A DNA stretch of 64,000 nucleotides from Amycolatopsis lurida. Lineage in GTDB: Bacteria > Actinomycetota > Actinomycetes > Mycobacteriales > Pseudonocardiaceae. Shown here in pieces: positions 27,280 to 35,011 of the stretch. The stretch's first letter is position 1. Each line of letters begins with the position of its first letter. The stretch is from assembly GCF_900105055.1 (NCBI RefSeq), contig NZ_FNTA01000004.1, positions 7,409,501 to 7,473,500 on the forward strand, given 5' to 3'. The notes under the pieces were generated by a model, which worked only from the letters and a program-made list of their open reading frames with translations, did no database searches and was not told where the DNA came from. Both the position numbers and the translations under genes were made by a program.

Positions 27280-30200
27280 TCACGCGAGTCGTCTCGGCAG
27301 CTGGTCGCCGACGGTCAGCCGGGAATCGGCGTGCAGTTTGGTCAGGACCCTGGACACCAGCGACTGCACCGTCCGCCTCGGCAGGCTCAGCTCGGCGGCG
27401 ATCTCCGGGTTCGACAGCTTCGCCGCCACCAGCCGCGCGACCCGCAGTTCGAGCGGCGAGAGCGCCCCGCTGTGCCGGGGACTTCGCTCGGCACGGCTCA
27501 GCACGCCATAGCGGCGCAGCCTGCTTTCCGCCCGGCGGATGCTCCAGGCGGCTCCGACGTCGCCCAGCACCTCACACGCTTCGGTGAGCGAACGGGTCGC
27601 AGCTTCGAGGTAGCCGGCGCGGCCGAGTAGTTCGGCGGCGTCCTCCAGCGCGGCCGCGAGTTCGATCGGGCGGTCGACCTCGCGGTAGTGATCGGCCGCG
27701 GCCTGCATGCCTTCGGGGTCGCCGTCGATCAGCGACCGGCACCGGAGAGCGGCCGCGGCGGCCCTGGCGGGAACGGTCTCCTGGCTCGCCTCCTCGGCAC
27801 AGACGGCGAGCGCTTCCTGAGCGACGGCGTCGTTCCCGGCGGCGAGCGCGACGCGGACGACGTCGGGAAGCCATTGGTGGCGCAGCATCATCCGGGCGTA
27901 GTCGGGGCGCAACACCGGCGCGAACAGCCGCAGCGCGTCGTCGAGTTCGCCGCGTTGCTCGGCGGCCATCGCCTGTGCCGCCAGATAGAAGTCGCAGCTC
28001 TCGCGCTCGGACGAGTTCGACGGCGAGTGCGCCTCGGCCGCTTCGAGATGGGCGCGGACGGCGACGCGCTCGTCGCGGTGGCCCGCGATGAGGGCGGCGA
28101 CCCCGTGCAGCAGCAGGGCGGCGGCGCCCGGCTCGCGCACACCGTAGAAGGTGATCGCCGGGCCGTCCTCGGTGACCGAGTCCAGTTCGGCCAGCGCCTC
28201 GTCCCAGCGGCCGGTCCAGTAGTAGTGCACGGCGGCCGAGACCTGCGGGCCGGTCGGCAGGCCGTGCCGCGCGGCCGTCTCGTACCCGGCGTGCAGCGTG
28301 GCGTCGGCCTCGGTGAGCCGGTCGAGGTTCTGCAGGGTGAACAGGCGGTTGTCGAGGAGGTCGAACCGCAGGGTCGCCAGGTCGGCCTCGTCGCCGGTGG
28401 TCTCGAGCGCCGCGTCGATCGCGGTGAGCGCCCGGTCGTGCTCGCGGCGGATCGAATGCACGAGCCACAACGTCTGCTGCGCGTGCGCGGCCGGGTAGCG
28501 CTCACTCGCCTCGGCGTGCAGGGCCCGCGCGATCCGTTCGGTCTCGTCCAGATCGGCGAGTGTGCCGCGCCGGAAGTTGGCGAGCAGCGTCCGGGTGCTG
28601 GTGCGCCACAGCTCCGGCATCGTCGGGTCGTCCGCGGTGTCGCCGAGCGCCTCGATCGCGCCTGGCGTGTCGCCCCGGCGGTACCGCAGCGCGGCGAGGA
28701 AATGCCGCATCTGCGCCAGATCCGCCTTGTCGGTGACGATCTTCACCGCCTGCTCGGCTTCCGTCTCGGGCGCCAGTTCGAGCCGGAACAGCACGCGCAC
28801 CAGCGCCGCGATCAGCGTCTTCCGCTGTTCGCGGGTGGGGACCGTGCTGTCGAGCGCGCCGCGGAGCAGGTCGGCCGCGATATGCGGGGCGCGGTTGGAC
28901 ACCGCGACGTGGTTGGCGGTGAGCCAGCCGGTCAGCCACGGGTCGAACGGCACCGGCCCGGCCGCCAGTTGCTCGGCGACCCGTTTGATCGGCGCGCCCG
29001 CCCGGGCGAGCGATTCGGCGGCACGCCGGTGCAACGCGGCGCGGACCGGTTCGGCGATGGCGCCGTAGAGCGCCTGCCGCTGGAACGGGTGATGGAAGGC
29101 GAGTTTGTCGCCGGCGTACTCGATGACGCCGGCGGTGGTGGCGGGCTCCAGCTCCCGCAGGACCTCCAGCGGACCCTTGTCCGCCAGCGCGGCGAGGTCC
29201 TCGACGGCGAACTCCGCCCCCAGCAGCGAGGCGGTCCGCAGGATCTCGGTCGTGGCGGGGTCGAGGCATTCCAGCGTCCTGGCCACCGCCGCCAGCAGCG
29301 ACCGCGGCGCGTTCTCGGTGCCGTCCAGCGTCACCTCGGCCACGCCGTCCTTGCTCCGCAACGAGCCGGTGCGGACCAGGTCGTACGCGATTTCCCTGGC
29401 GTAGAGCGGATTCCCGGCCGCGCGCCGGACCAGCGGGCGGAGGCTCGCCCCGAGCTTGGCCCCGAGGACCGCCTCGAACACGGCGGTGACGTCGTCGTCG
29501 GTCAGCACTTCGACCGGCATGATCTCGCCGTCTCTCGCCTCGACCCCGCGGCGGAGCTGGGCTAGGTCGCGGCGGCCGTGCCCGGTGCGGGTGGCGGCGA
29601 CCAGCAGGAGCGGCAGCTGGCGGGTGGCGGCGGCCAGCCGTTGCCAGAGCAGCACGCTCGCCTCGTCGGCCCAGTGGAGGTCGTCGATCACCAGCACCAG
29701 CGGGCCCGCCGCGCAGGTCTCGTCGACCAGTGCCAGCAGTTTGTCCACAGTGGACAAGATCGGGTCGGCGGGGCCCCAGTTCCCGTGCGCGGGTTCGGCG
29801 TGCAGCTCGCCCGCCAGCTGGGCCTTCGCCGGATCCGCCGCGCCGTGGTGCACCCCGAGGCATTCCATGATGACCTGCAGCGGGAAGCGTTGCCGCAGCT
29901 CGTCTGCCGCGGTCCAGGCGAGCTGGCAGCCCCGCGCCGCGGCGCCCGACAGCCCGGCGATCAGCAGCTCCGATTTGCCGATACCCGGTTCGCCTTCGAG
30001 CCAGACCGGGCGGCCGCGGCCGGCGAGCACGTCGGTGACGAAACCGTCCAGCCGCTCGACCTGCCGGGCGCGGCCGGGCAGCCGGCCCTGGCCGCCGCGT
30101 TCGATCGCCTTGGCGACCGGCGGCGGCACGACGCGGACCGGAGCCGGTTTCGGCCGGGTGACAGGTTTTTCGCTGCCGTCCAGGATGCGCTGATGCAGAT

Positions 30201-30948
30201 CGCGCAACGGCGCACCGGGTTCGACGCCGAGCTCGTCCCGCAGTATCCGCCTGGCCTCGCGATACGCGCTGAGCGCTTCGATCTGCCGCCCGCTGGCGTG
30301 CAGGGCGCGCATGAGCGTCTCGTGCAACGACTCGCGCAACGGGTGCCGCTGCACCAACGCGGTCAGCTCGGCGACCACTTCGCGGTGGTCACCGATGCCG
30401 AGCAGGGCCGTGGCGCGCAGTTCGGTGGCCGTGAGCTGAAGTTCGGTGAGCCGGACGCGTTCCGCTTCGGCGAACGGGCCCGGCACGCCGGAGTAGGCCT
30501 CGCCGCGCCAGAGACCGAGCGCGGTGGTCAGCCGGGCGGCCGCGCCCTGCTGATCGGAGTGGCCGAGCAGTGCCGCTCTAGCGGCCGCGGCGTCCTGTTC
30601 GAACCGGCTGACGTCGAGCGCCTCGCGGTCCAGCCGCAGTACGTAGCTCGACCCGGACGAACTCAGGACTTCGTGCGCGTCACCGCCCGCCTTGCGGATC
30701 GCGCCGCGCAGACCTGAGACATAGGTGTGGACGCTGCCGGTGGCGCTGGCGGGCGCCGACTCACCCCAGACGTCCGAGATCAGTTCGCCGAGGGAGATCG
30801 CTTGGCCGCGGCGCGCCGCCAGGGTGGCGAAGACCGCGCGCTGCCTGGCGGGCCCGAGCTTCAGCTCGACGTCGTCGAGCCACGCACGAGGCGGCCCGAG
30901 CAACTCGACGCGCAGCCCGTTCGTCAAGCCGGCTCCATTTCTCGTCAT
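27280..30948 (-). CDS. SARP-LAL fusion transcriptional regulator
   Basis: 1222 residues. Order: OmpR-like winged helix (about 10-105), bacterial transcriptional activation domain BTAD (about 112-258), AAA/STAND ATPase with Walker A GEPGIGKS at 319-326 and a Walker B around LVLVIDDLHWAD, a long TPR-like region, and a C-terminal LuxR helix-turn-helix (about 1150-1215, SNPEIAAELSLPRRTVQSLVSRVL). Having both a SARP-type and a LuxR-type DNA-binding domain in one chain is an uncommon fusion. It follows the binding-protein gene's start by 20 bases but is probably independent of it. Confidence 0.9.
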   Translation of the reverse strand: MTRNGAGLTNGLRVELLGPPRAWLDDVELKLGPARQRAVFATLAARRGQAISLGELISDVWGESAPASATGSVHTYVSGLRGAIRKAGGDAHEVLSSSGSSYVLRLDREALDVSRFEQDAAAARAALLGHSDQQGAAARLTTALGLWRGEAYSGVPGPFAEAERVRLTELQLTATELRATALLGIGDHREVVAELTALVQRHPLRESLHETLMRALHASGRQIEALSAYREARRILRDELGVEPGAPLRDLHQRILDGSEKPVTRPKPAPVRVVPPPVAKAIERGGQGRLPGRARQVERLDGFVTDVLAGRGRPVWLEGEPGIGKSELLIAGLSGAAARGCQLAWTAADELRQRFPLQVIMECLGVHHGAADPAKAQLAGELHAEPAHGNWGPADPILSTVDKLLALVDETCAAGPLVLVIDDLHWADEASVLLWQRLAAATRQLPLLLVAATRTGHGRRDLAQLRRGVEARDGEIMPVEVLTDDDVTAVFEAVLGAKLGASLRPLVRRAAGNPLYAREIAYDLVRTGSLRSKDGVAEVTLDGTENAPRSLLAAVARTLECLDPATTEILRTASLLGAEFAVEDLAALADKGPLEVLRELEPATTAGVIEYAGDKLAFHHPFQRQALYGAIAEPVRAALHRRAAESLARAGAPIKRVAEQLAAGPVPFDPWLTGWLTANHVAVSNRAPHIAADLLRGALDSTVPTREQRKTLIAALVRVLFRLELAPETEAEQAVKIVTDKADLAQMRHFLAALRYRRGDTPGAIEALGDTADDPTMPELWRTSTRTLLANFRRGTLADLDETERIARALHAEASERYPAAHAQQTLWLVHSIRREHDRALTAIDAALETTGDEADLATLRFDLLDNRLFTLQNLDRLTEADATLHAGYETAARHGLPTGPQVSAAVHYYWTGRWDEALAELDSVTEDGPAITFYGVREPGAAALLLHGVAALIAGHRDERVAVRAHLEAAEAHSPSNSSERESCDFYLAAQAMAAEQRGELDDALRLFAPVLRPDYARMMLRHQWLPDVVRVALAAGNDAVAQEALAVCAEEASQETVPARAAAAALRCRSLIDGDPEGMQAAADHYREVDRPIELAAALEDAAELLGRAGYLEAATRSLTEACEVLGDVGAAWSIRRAESRLRRYGVLSRAERSPRHSGALSPLELRVARLVAAKLSNPEIAAELSLPRRTVQSLVSRVLTKLHADSRLTVGDQLPRRLA

Positions 30949-30987
30949 GCACCGAAAGTGGCCGGATCACTACTGTGTCCCCGCAGT

Positions 30988-33027
30988 TTAGGACGTCCTC
31001 GGTGCGGTTCGGTTGCGCACCCGGGCGAGTGTGTGCAGCGGCGCGCACCACGGCTGCGCGGACCAGGAGGGCGTGGCCCCCGTTTCGGGCAAAAGGAGCG
31101 CGGCGAGCTCGCCCGCCAGGCTCCGGTGCTGCTCCTCGGTCAGATTTCGTTGGTGGGAAAGCAAGTGGAGCAGTTCGACCGCCGGTCCGGTGGACAACGC
31201 GCGGACGTTGTCGAGCAGCCACTGCGGGATCCAGCGGGCCGTCAGCTCGTCGCCGGCCTGGAGCAACTGCTCGGCGACGCGGTCCGCGGGCGCGCCGGAA
31301 CCCGCCATGGTGGCGGCGATCTCCTGGTGCAGCACGGCGCGGATGGCGGGCGGGGTGTTGGCGGCGAACACATCCCGCACCAGCGGGACCCGGAACCGCA
31401 GCCGTTCTCCCTCGGTTTCCAGCACGCGCGCGGCGAGCGCCTCTTCGACCGCTCCGATGAGCGCCCGCAGTTCGCGGCCGGTGACACCCGTCAGATCGGC
31501 GACCGTGAACGACGAGCCCAGCAGCGCCGCCGAATTCAGCGTTCGCTTGCACGGTACGGAAAGCGCGGCGAGATGATCTTCGACCAGGTCGGCGAGCCTG
31601 CTGTGCGGCGTGACGTCGGGCTGGCGCCCGTCGGCGAACTCGGCGAACAGCTCGCACAGGTAGCCGGCGTTCCCGGCGCTGTACCCGGCCGCGAACCCGA
31701 GGAAGTCCTCGCCCGGATCCCTGGCCAAGGTCTCCTCGGCGAGCGCGGCGACGGCCGGGCCGTCGAACGGCGGCAGCGAGACGACGTCGCCGTCGAGCCG
31801 AGTGCGGAGTACTTCGAGGGTGCGGCGCCGGGGGAGGGGCCGCGCCGAACCGATCAGCAGCAGCGGCAGGTGCGCGGTGAACCGGTGCAGCCGCTGCCAG
31901 GCGAGCAGGCTTTCCTCGTCGGCCCAGTGCAGGTCTTCGAAGACGAGCACCCACGGCCCGTCTTCGCACAGTTCGGTGACCGTTTTGCCGAGATCGTCGA
32001 GTGCTTCGCCGCCGAGGCAGTCGGCGATGAGGCTCAGCGGGACCGCGCTGGTCAGCTCGTCGGCTTCGACCCAGCGCGTGCGGCTCCTCGCCGAGGCGAG
32101 GGCCTCCGCCAGGAACGTGCTCTTGCCGCTGCCCGCCTCGCCGTCCAGCCAGATCGTCCCGCCGCGGCCTTCGTCCAGCAACGCGGCCAGGTGCCGGTGC
32201 ACCCGGCGGAGCTCGAATTCCCGGCCGACGAACGCGGACGGCCGTTCGCGCACGGCGTGGGCCTGCCGATGCCGTTCCGGATCGCCGTCCAGGACCCGCT
32301 GTCGCAGGGCGAGCAGTTCCGGCCCGGGTTCGAGACCGGACTGTTCGATGATCGTCTCGCGGGCGCGGTCGAACGCGGCCAGCGCCTCGGCCTGCCTTCC
32401 GGACCGGAACAACGCGGTGATCAGCATCCGGTGCAGGCCCTCGCGCAACGGATGGCGCTCGACCAGCACGGCGAGCTCGCCCACGAGTTCGCGGTAGCCG
32501 CCGAGGTGCAGCGCGACCTCGGCCTGGCGTTCGAGCGCGTTCATCCGCAGCTCGTTAAGCCGGGCGCGTTGGGTCTCGGCGAAGGGCCCGGGGATCCCGT
32601 CGAGCGCGGAACCGCGCCATTGTCCGAGCGCGGAGCGAAGCGACTCCAGCTCTCGCTCGTGCGACCCGGCGATCCGGTGCGTGCGGGCCCGCTCCAGCTC
32701 GGCTTCGAAGACGTGGACGTCGACCTGCTGCTTCGGCAGGTCGAGGCGGTAGCCGGCGCGGCTGGCGACGAGCGGTTCGCCCGCGGGCTCCAGCGCGCGG
32801 CGCAGCGCGGAGACGTAGGTGTACACGATGCCGGTGGCGCTGGCCGGGGGCCGCTCGCCCCAGACCGCGTCGATGATCTCCCTGCGGGAGACGAACTGGC
32901 CGGCGTGCAGGGCGAGCGTGGCGAACACCGCCTGACGCTGGGCGGGACCCAGCGCGATCTCGCCTTCGCCGTGGCGGGCGGGAGAACCGCCCAGCAGCCG
33001 CACCGTCAGCGAGGAAACCTCGTCCAT
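30988..33027 (-). CDS. SARP-type regulator with AAA ATPase domain
   Basis: 679 residues from the ATG at 33027. Winged helix (about 8-95), BTAD (about 102-250), ATPase with Walker A GEAGSGKS at 296-303 and Walker B LVFEDLHWADEES. The C-terminus ends in helices without a LuxR domain. The N-terminal 320 residues are clearly related to the neighbouring 1222-residue protein (IPGPFAE, RHPLRE and EPG blocks shared), so the two arose by duplication. AfsR-like proteins of this kind activate secondary-metabolite or developmental genes. Confidence 0.88.
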   Translation of the reverse strand: MDEVSSLTVRLLGGSPARHGEGEIALGPAQRQAVFATLALHAGQFVSRREIIDAVWGERPPASATGIVYTYVSALRRALEPAGEPLVASRAGYRLDLPKQQVDVHVFEAELERARTHRIAGSHERELESLRSALGQWRGSALDGIPGPFAETQRARLNELRMNALERQAEVALHLGGYRELVGELAVLVERHPLREGLHRMLITALFRSGRQAEALAAFDRARETIIEQSGLEPGPELLALRQRVLDGDPERHRQAHAVRERPSAFVGREFELRRVHRHLAALLDEGRGGTIWLDGEAGSGKSTFLAEALASARSRTRWVEADELTSAVPLSLIADCLGGEALDDLGKTVTELCEDGPWVLVFEDLHWADEESLLAWQRLHRFTAHLPLLLIGSARPLPRRRTLEVLRTRLDGDVVSLPPFDGPAVAALAEETLARDPGEDFLGFAAGYSAGNAGYLCELFAEFADGRQPDVTPHSRLADLVEDHLAALSVPCKRTLNSAALLGSSFTVADLTGVTGRELRALIGAVEEALAARVLETEGERLRFRVPLVRDVFAANTPPAIRAVLHQEIAATMAGSGAPADRVAEQLLQAGDELTARWIPQWLLDNVRALSTGPAVELLHLLSHQRNLTEEQHRSLAGELAALLLPETGATPSWSAQPWCAPLHTLARVRNRTAPRTS

Positions 33028-33303
33028 GACCTGCCGCCTGTGCGTCCGACTGCCGAAAAGAGAGTCCTGCTCAGCGGAAAGCCTAGTGGCGGCGATGTGG
33101 GTTTCGCAATCAATCGGGCACTCACCGTGTGGGTTTCGGCGGCCGAGCCTGGAACTGGCCGTTTCGTGGACTGCCGGATGTCCGTTCATGTGGGTTTCAG
33201 GCCGCGTTCAGGCGAGGGGCGACCGGGCAAAGCCGGGCGTTCGCGGGGGCAGAAAGGTATGCGGCGCTGGTCGAAGGCATGCGAGGCTGTGCATGCTGTG
33301 ACA

Positions 33304-33555
33304 GTGAGCCAGGATCAGGAACACTTCGCCGGTGACGTCCTGCTCAGCCTCGCCCGGAACGGCAGGCTGGTACTCGACGCAGATGAGGCCGAAGCCCGCA
33401 TCACCGACCTCCGGCGGACGCTGGCCTTCGGCTACGCCCTCCTCGCCGACCCGGACTACACCGGACCCGAGGGCAGGCTCCGCGAGATCCTGGACGAGCT
33501 GCCCAAGTACGTCGAGGCGTTTCAGCAGGCCACGAAGTCCTTCACGCCTCGTTGA
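33304..33555 (+). CDS. Small helical protein, unknown function
   Basis: 83 residues from the GTG at 33304 (another GTG at 33298). No signal or membrane segment. It is acidic and helical, with LDADEAEARITDLRRTLAFGYALL and a C-terminal EILDELPKYVEAFQQATKSF. It is divergent from the SARP-ATPase gene and lies 82 bases upstream of the LuxR gene at 33638 in the same direction. Length and heptad spacing suggest a coiled-coil partner protein; I do not recognise the family. Confidence 0.55.
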   Translation: MSQDQEHFAGDVLLSLARNGRLVLDADEAEARITDLRRTLAFGYALLADPDYTGPEGRLREILDELPKYVEAFQQATKSFTPR

Positions 33556-33637
33556 GAACTCGTGGAGACTTCGTGAAGAGCTCCTCCGCAGACTGTGTCC
33601 CATCCGACTGGGGCCGCGGACAAGCGGAGGGGAAGAA

Positions 33638-34273
33638 GTGGACACGGAAACCCGACAGATCACCGTGGCGGTGCACGCACCCGACCCGATCACCACGGCG
33701 GGTTTGGGCAGCCAGCTCGGCACGCAGCAGGGGATCGACATCCGGGACTGGGACCAGCGCGCCGAGACCGACGTACTGGTGTTCGCCGCAGAATGCCTGA
33801 CGCCGGAGATCGTGCTCTGGCTGCGGCGGCTCGCCGCCGAGGACGGCAAACCGGTGGTGCTCGTGGTGAGCCAGATCAGCGAGGCGGAACTCGTGCCCGC
33901 CATCGAATGCCGGGTGGTGGCGGTCCTGCCGCGATCGGCCACGACCGGCGAACGGCTGGCGCACGCCGTCCGCGCGGCGGCCACCGGCGGCGGGGTGCTC
34001 CCGCCGAGCCTGCTCGGCGAACTGCTCAAGCACGTCGAGCGGCTGCAACGCGAGGTGCTCGACCCGATGGGCGTCAACACCGCCGGGCTCACCACGCGGG
34101 AGATCGACGTCCTGCGGCTGATGGCCGAGGGCAAGGACACCGTCGAGATCGCCGGCGAGCTCAGCTACTCGGAACGCAGCGTGAAGCACATCATCCAGGG
34201 CATCACCGGACGGCTGAAGCTGAAGAACCGGCCGCACGCCGTCGCGTACGCCGTCCGTGCCGGGGTGATCTGA
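33638..34273 (+). CDS. LuxR-type regulator with degenerate receiver
   Basis: 211 residues from the GTG at 33638, preceded by GGAGGGGAAGAA. The N-terminal half has receiver-like strands but lacks the phosphorylation machinery: the acidic pair is replaced by VAVHAPDP and the phospho-Asp strand reads DVLVFAAE. The C-terminal LuxR helix-turn-helix (about 145-205) is intact (LTTREIDVLRLMAEGKDTVEIA). It is a paralogue of the protein at 34427. Control must be by something other than aspartyl phosphorylation. Confidence 0.87.
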   Translation: MDTETRQITVAVHAPDPITTAGLGSQLGTQQGIDIRDWDQRAETDVLVFAAECLTPEIVLWLRRLAAEDGKPVVLVVSQISEAELVPAIECRVVAVLPRSATTGERLAHAVRAAATGGGVLPPSLLGELLKHVERLQREVLDPMGVNTAGLTTREIDVLRLMAEGKDTVEIAGELSYSERSVKHIIQGITGRLKLKNRPHAVAYAVRAGVI

Positions 34274-34304
34274 GGCGCCACTCACGACTACGTGGACCCG
34301 GGCC

Positions 34305-34348
34305 GAAGGCTTCCCTTCACCGCACGAGACGCGGCGAAGGGAGCCTTC
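34305..34348. terminator. Bidirectional hairpin terminator
   Basis: GAAGGCTTCCCTTC (34305-34318) pairs with GAAGGGAGCCTTC (34336-34348) with one bulged base. It lies in the 153-base gap between two converging LuxR-type genes (ending 34273 and 34427). Confidence 0.7.
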
Positions 34349-34426
34349 ATCCCACCATCGACCCGGCCGAGACCGTGTCACGTTCGACGTTCGGCTCAAT
34401 AACTCGCGTGATCGAAGGCGTATCTC

Positions 34427-35011
34427 TCAGATCAGCCCGGCCCGGATGGCCTCGGCCACCGCTTCGGCCCGGTTCCGCAGGGCCAGCCGCCGTTGCGCGT
34501 GCTGCAGGATGTTCTTGACGGTGCGCTGGGAGTAGCCCATCGCCGCGCCGATCTCCGCGGTGTCCTTGCCCTCCGCGATCAGCCGCAGCACGCTGACCTC
34601 GCGTTCGTGGAACGGCGCCGGGCCTTCCGCCAGGGCGCCGTATCCGGCGGCGAGCCGTCCTGCTGAGGTCGGCGGCGCCGATCGCGCCGCCATGACCTCG
34701 GCGATCAGCAGCTCCGGCCGGGCCGCTCGATACGGCAGGATGCCGCGCACACCGGCCTCCGCGGCCGAGCGGTGTTCGGACGGCGGGAGCGGTCCGGCGA
34801 TCAGGATTCCGGGCAGGGTGCCTTGTTCGGCCACCGCCCGCCGGAGCACCGGGAGGTCCTGTCCGGCCGGGTCTTCGGCGCCCACCAGTACGTCCGCGCC
34901 CGGCCCGGATACCACCGCGAGCGCCGCGGCCTGCGAAAGGATGCCGACGAGGCCCGCGCTGGTCACGGGGTCCGCCGCGTAGACGGCGACCCGGAGATCC
35001 GGCGCGTTCAC
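34427..35011 (-). CDS. LuxR-type regulator with degenerate receiver
   Basis: 194 residues. N-terminal segment VAVYAADPVTSAGLVGIL parallels VAVHAPDPITTAGLGSQL of the 33638 protein. The strand that should carry the phospho-Asp reads ADVLVGAEDP, so the site is lost. The C-terminal LuxR HTH (about 130-190, VLRLIAEGKDTAEIGAAMGYSQRTVKNIL) is intact. Its start overlaps the stop of the large ATPase regulator (ATGA), so both are made together and may work together. Confidence 0.87.
   Translation of the reverse strand: MNAPDLRVAVYAADPVTSAGLVGILSQAAALAVVSGPGADVLVGAEDPAGQDLPVLRRAVAEQGTLPGILIAGPLPPSEHRSAAEAGVRGILPYRAARPELLIAEVMAARSAPPTSAGRLAAGYGALAEGPAPFHEREVSVLRLIAEGKDTAEIGAAMGYSQRTVKNILQHAQRRLALRNRAEAVAEAIRAGLI

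Noticed and set aside
27688..32935. Long plus-strand open frames across the SARP regulators
   Set aside because: Both SARP genes have complete conserved domains on the other strand. Only the last 83 codons of the second frame (33304-33555) extend beyond them and were kept as a separate small gene.
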